From Pelagibius sp. CAU 1746 (GTDB lineage: Bacteria > Pseudomonadota > Alphaproteobacteria > Kiloniellales > Kiloniellaceae): a stretch of 64,000 nucleotides of DNA. The DNA is taken from contig NZ_JBDOQT010000001.1 of NCBI RefSeq assembly GCF_039839785.1, positions 3,162,001-3,226,000 on the forward strand, in the 5' to 3' direction. Position numbers and translations under genes: made by a program. The notes beneath the pieces were generated by a model. It searched no databases. It saw only the letters and a program-made list of their open reading frames with translations, and had not been told where the DNA came from. Position 1 is the first letter of the stretch, and every line of letters begins with the position of its first letter. Positions 62,309 to 64,000 of the stretch are shown here, piece after piece.

Positions 62309-62544
62309 TTCAGAGTTCCCCCATCCTTGACGGCCGACGCGCCCCGATTCTACTCATGCAAAGGTAAATCGCGGGCCGCTCGGAGGCCAGCCGGCAAGGT
62401 AAAATGGGCCCCGGACACCGCGGGGCGTCTTGACGGTTACATCCATGGGGACCCTTTATGGCGTAAAGAGCAACGAAACCCTGCGCGGCGCCGCCTCCGG
62501 CCTGGAGGCCCGAGCGCCGCAGGCGGCGAAGGAAAGGAAGAGAC

Positions 62545-63501
62545 ATGAGCGGCAAGGCTTTCGCATCCCAGGCGGACCTCGAGGAAAAGCGGGTCACCTT
62601 CGACGAACTGGGCGACGGCCTCTACGCCTATACCGCCGAGGGCGACCCCAACAGCGGCATCATCGTCGGCGACGACAGCGTCATGGTGATCGACACCCAG
62701 GCGACCCCGGTCATGGCCAAGGGCGTCATCGAACGCATTCGCGAGGTGACCGACAAGCCGATCAAGTACGTGGTACTGAGCCACTACCATGCCGTGCGCG
62801 TGCTGGGCGCCTCGGCCTATGGCGCCGAGCACATCATCGCCAGCCGCGACACCTACGACCTGATCGTCGAGCGCGGCCAACAGGACTACGATTCCGAGGT
62901 CGGAAGGTTCCCGCGCCTCTTCCAGTCGGTGGAGACCGTCCCCGGCCTGACCTGGCCGACCCTGGTTTTCGAGAAGTCCCTCACCCTCTACCTGGGTAAG
63001 CGCGAGGTGCAGATCCTGCAACTCGGCCGCGGTCACACCAAGGGCGACACGGTGGTCTGGCTGCCCGAAGAGAAGGTGCTCTTCGCCGGCGACCTGGTGG
63101 AATACGGCGCCACGCCCTACACCGGCGACGCCTACCTGCAGGACTGGCCGCAGACCCTGGCGAACTTGCGCGCGCTCGGCCCGGAGAAGCTGGTGCCGGG
63201 CCGCGGCGCGGCGCTGAAGTCGGCGAAGGAATGCGAAGAGGGCATCGCCGGCACCCAGGCCTTCCTGACCCAGATGTATCAGTCCGTCGCCAAGGGTGTC
63301 GCCGAAGGACAGGAACTGAAGGACATCTACCGCGAAACCTTCGCCAAGCTGGAGCCGGACTTCGGCAAGTGGGTGATCTTCGAGCATTGCATGCCCTTCG
63401 ACGTCACCCGCGCCTACGACGAGGCCTCGGGCATCAAGGACCCGCGCATCTGGACAGCCGAGCGCGATCAGGAGATGTGGCAGGCGCTCGAGCAGGGCTG
63501 A
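62545..63501 (+). CDS. MBL-fold protein with degenerate metal motif
   Basis: 318 residues. Beta-lactamase-like fold: GLYAYTAEGDPNSGIIVGDDSVMVIDTQ and LSHYHAVRVLGAS where HxHxDH is expected. H80 and H82 are kept but D84 and H85 are replaced by Val and Arg. LGRGHTKGDTVVWLPEEKVLFAGDLVEYG keeps a later His and Asp. Loss of the second zinc site suggests a mononuclear enzyme or a specialised family. It precedes an FAD monooxygenase, so an aromatic or phenolic substrate pathway is possible but unproven. Confidence 0.85.
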   Translation: MSGKAFASQADLEEKRVTFDELGDGLYAYTAEGDPNSGIIVGDDSVMVIDTQATPVMAKGVIERIREVTDKPIKYVVLSHYHAVRVLGASAYGAEHIIASRDTYDLIVERGQQDYDSEVGRFPRLFQSVETVPGLTWPTLVFEKSLTLYLGKREVQILQLGRGHTKGDTVVWLPEEKVLFAGDLVEYGATPYTGDAYLQDWPQTLANLRALGPEKLVPGRGAALKSAKECEEGIAGTQAFLTQMYQSVAKGVAEGQELKDIYRETFAKLEPDFGKWVIFEHCMPFDVTRAYDEASGIKDPRIWTAERDQEMWQALEQG

Positions 63502-63526
63502 TGCCGCTGAGGTATTGAGCTATGAA

Positions 63527-63662
63527 GACCCTCGCACTTCGAGACACTCGCTGGCGCTCGCTCCTCAGCTTGAGGTTCTTCACTTTCACATCTTGCTTCA
63601 CCCTGAAGAGGCGTTTCAGCGCCGTCTCGAAGGGCGAGGCAAGATGCACAGACTGTTGAGCT
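63527..63662. repeat. Palindrome-containing intergenic repeat-like element
   Basis: Between the MBL and FAD genes lies a stretch rich in imperfect inverted repeats, including CTCGCACTTCGAGACACTCGCTGG and the later CGTCTCGAAGGGCGAG. It resembles dispersed palindromic elements found between genes in alphaproteobacteria. No coding potential is supported. Only one copy is evident in the window. Confidence 0.4.
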
Positions 63663-63678
63663 TCCGTCACTGACCGCC

Positions 63679-64000
63679 ATGCCGAAGACCTACCAGAACC
63701 CGCGCTATCCCTATCGGCGATCCGCCGATCAGGATGCGGGCTTTGCCCACCATCCGGTGATCATCGTCGGCGCCGGTCTGGTGGGCCTCACCGCCGCCGT
63801 CGACCTGGCGACGCGCGGCGTGCCCACGGTGGTGCTGGACGACGACGACACGGTCAGTTTCGGCTCCCGCGCCATCTGCTTTTCCCAGCGCACGCTGGAG
63901 ATCTACGACCGCCTAGGCTTGGGCGACAAGCTGCAAACCAAGGGCGTGACCTGGAACCGCGGCAAGGTCTTCTTCAAGGACAGCCTGATCTACGGCTTCG
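63679..64000 (+). CDS. FAD-dependent aromatic monooxygenase (N-terminal fragment)
   Basis: From ATG 63679 through the right edge (107 codons). The dinucleotide-binding motif VIIVGAGLVGLTAAVDLATRG is followed by VVLDDDDTVSFGSRAICFSQRTLEIYDRLGLG, the FAD-ribose strand and SFSQRT-like loop of class A flavoprotein monooxygenases (MhpA, PheA, TfdB-like). The gene is cut by the window. The substrate is likely an aromatic or phenolic ring. The upstream MBL-fold gene is on the same strand. Confidence 0.85.
   Translation, partial: MPKTYQNPRYPYRRSADQDAGFAHHPVIIVGAGLVGLTAAVDLATRGVPTVVLDDDDTVSFGSRAICFSQRTLEIYDRLGLGDKLQTKGVTWNRGKVFFKDSLIYGF

Overview
This window is high-GC chromosomal DNA from an alphaproteobacterium, most likely of the Rhodospirillales/Kiloniellales type. 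The reasons are the tmk-holB-metG-tatD-MBL order behind a dacC-type carboxypeptidase, many ATGA/GTGA gene overlaps, GTG/TTG starts, and a broad set of periplasmic-binding-protein transporters. All calls come from reading sequence and motifs; no database search was run.

Layout. (1) 1-10.4 kb: the 3' end of a peptide-type ABC binding protein, then a long minus-strand housekeeping block: rlpA, a D,D-carboxypeptidase, tmk, holB, metG, tatD, a PhnP-like MBL hydrolase and a DUF3303 protein, preceded by mltB and two small secreted proteins. (2) 10.6-12.3 kb: a type III polyketide synthase with an isoprenylcysteine-methyltransferase-like partner. (3) 12.2-17.5 kb: a branched-chain-amino-acid-type ABC transporter with an embedded plant-NIC1-like nicotinamidase. 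(4) 17.7-17.9 kb: a 27-bp tandem repeat array abutting tRNA-Ser(UGA). (5) 18.2-20.4 kb: doeA-doeB for ectoine breakdown. (6) 20.4-25.0 kb: the most unusual locus. A minus-strand operon encodes two secreted Hint-domain proteins with Asp/Gly-rich tails, a PKHD-type 2OG-Fe(II) oxygenase and a small lipoprotein. It is divergent from an ECF sigma factor and its membrane anti-sigma factor, whose outer domain resembles the lipoprotein. (7) 25-28.9 kb: a Na+/H+ antiporter, a B12-radical SAM protein and a DUF4399 protein.

(8) 29-52.7 kb is a large reductive pyrimidine-catabolism and salvage region. It holds a nitrilase-type beta-ureidopropionase divergent from dihydropyrimidinase; a BMP-type nucleoside/base ABC transporter with cytosine deaminase and a PLP enzyme; then metA, an FAD oxidoreductase and a transglutaminase-like peptidase. 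Next comes a seven-gene minus-strand operon (preT, preA, an M20 carbamoylase and an NMT1-type ABC transporter), divergent from a RutR-like TetR regulator. Repeated TGACCA-NN-(C/T)GGTCA palindromes lie in both divergent promoter regions, so one regulator probably controls both clusters: import of bases or nucleosides, cytosine to uracil, uracil to dihydrouracil, ring opening, and release of beta-alanine.

(9) 52.7-64 kb: a nitroreductase-like protein, a D,D-carboxypeptidase with a SPOR domain, an acetyltransferase, queF, a DUF3574 protein, a hemerythrin-like protein with a substituted metal ligand, a periplasmic methanethiol oxidase with a SCO copper chaperone, a TAXI binding protein, a gamma-glutamyltransferase, an MBL-fold protein with a degenerate metal motif, and the start of an FAD monooxygenase that runs off the window.
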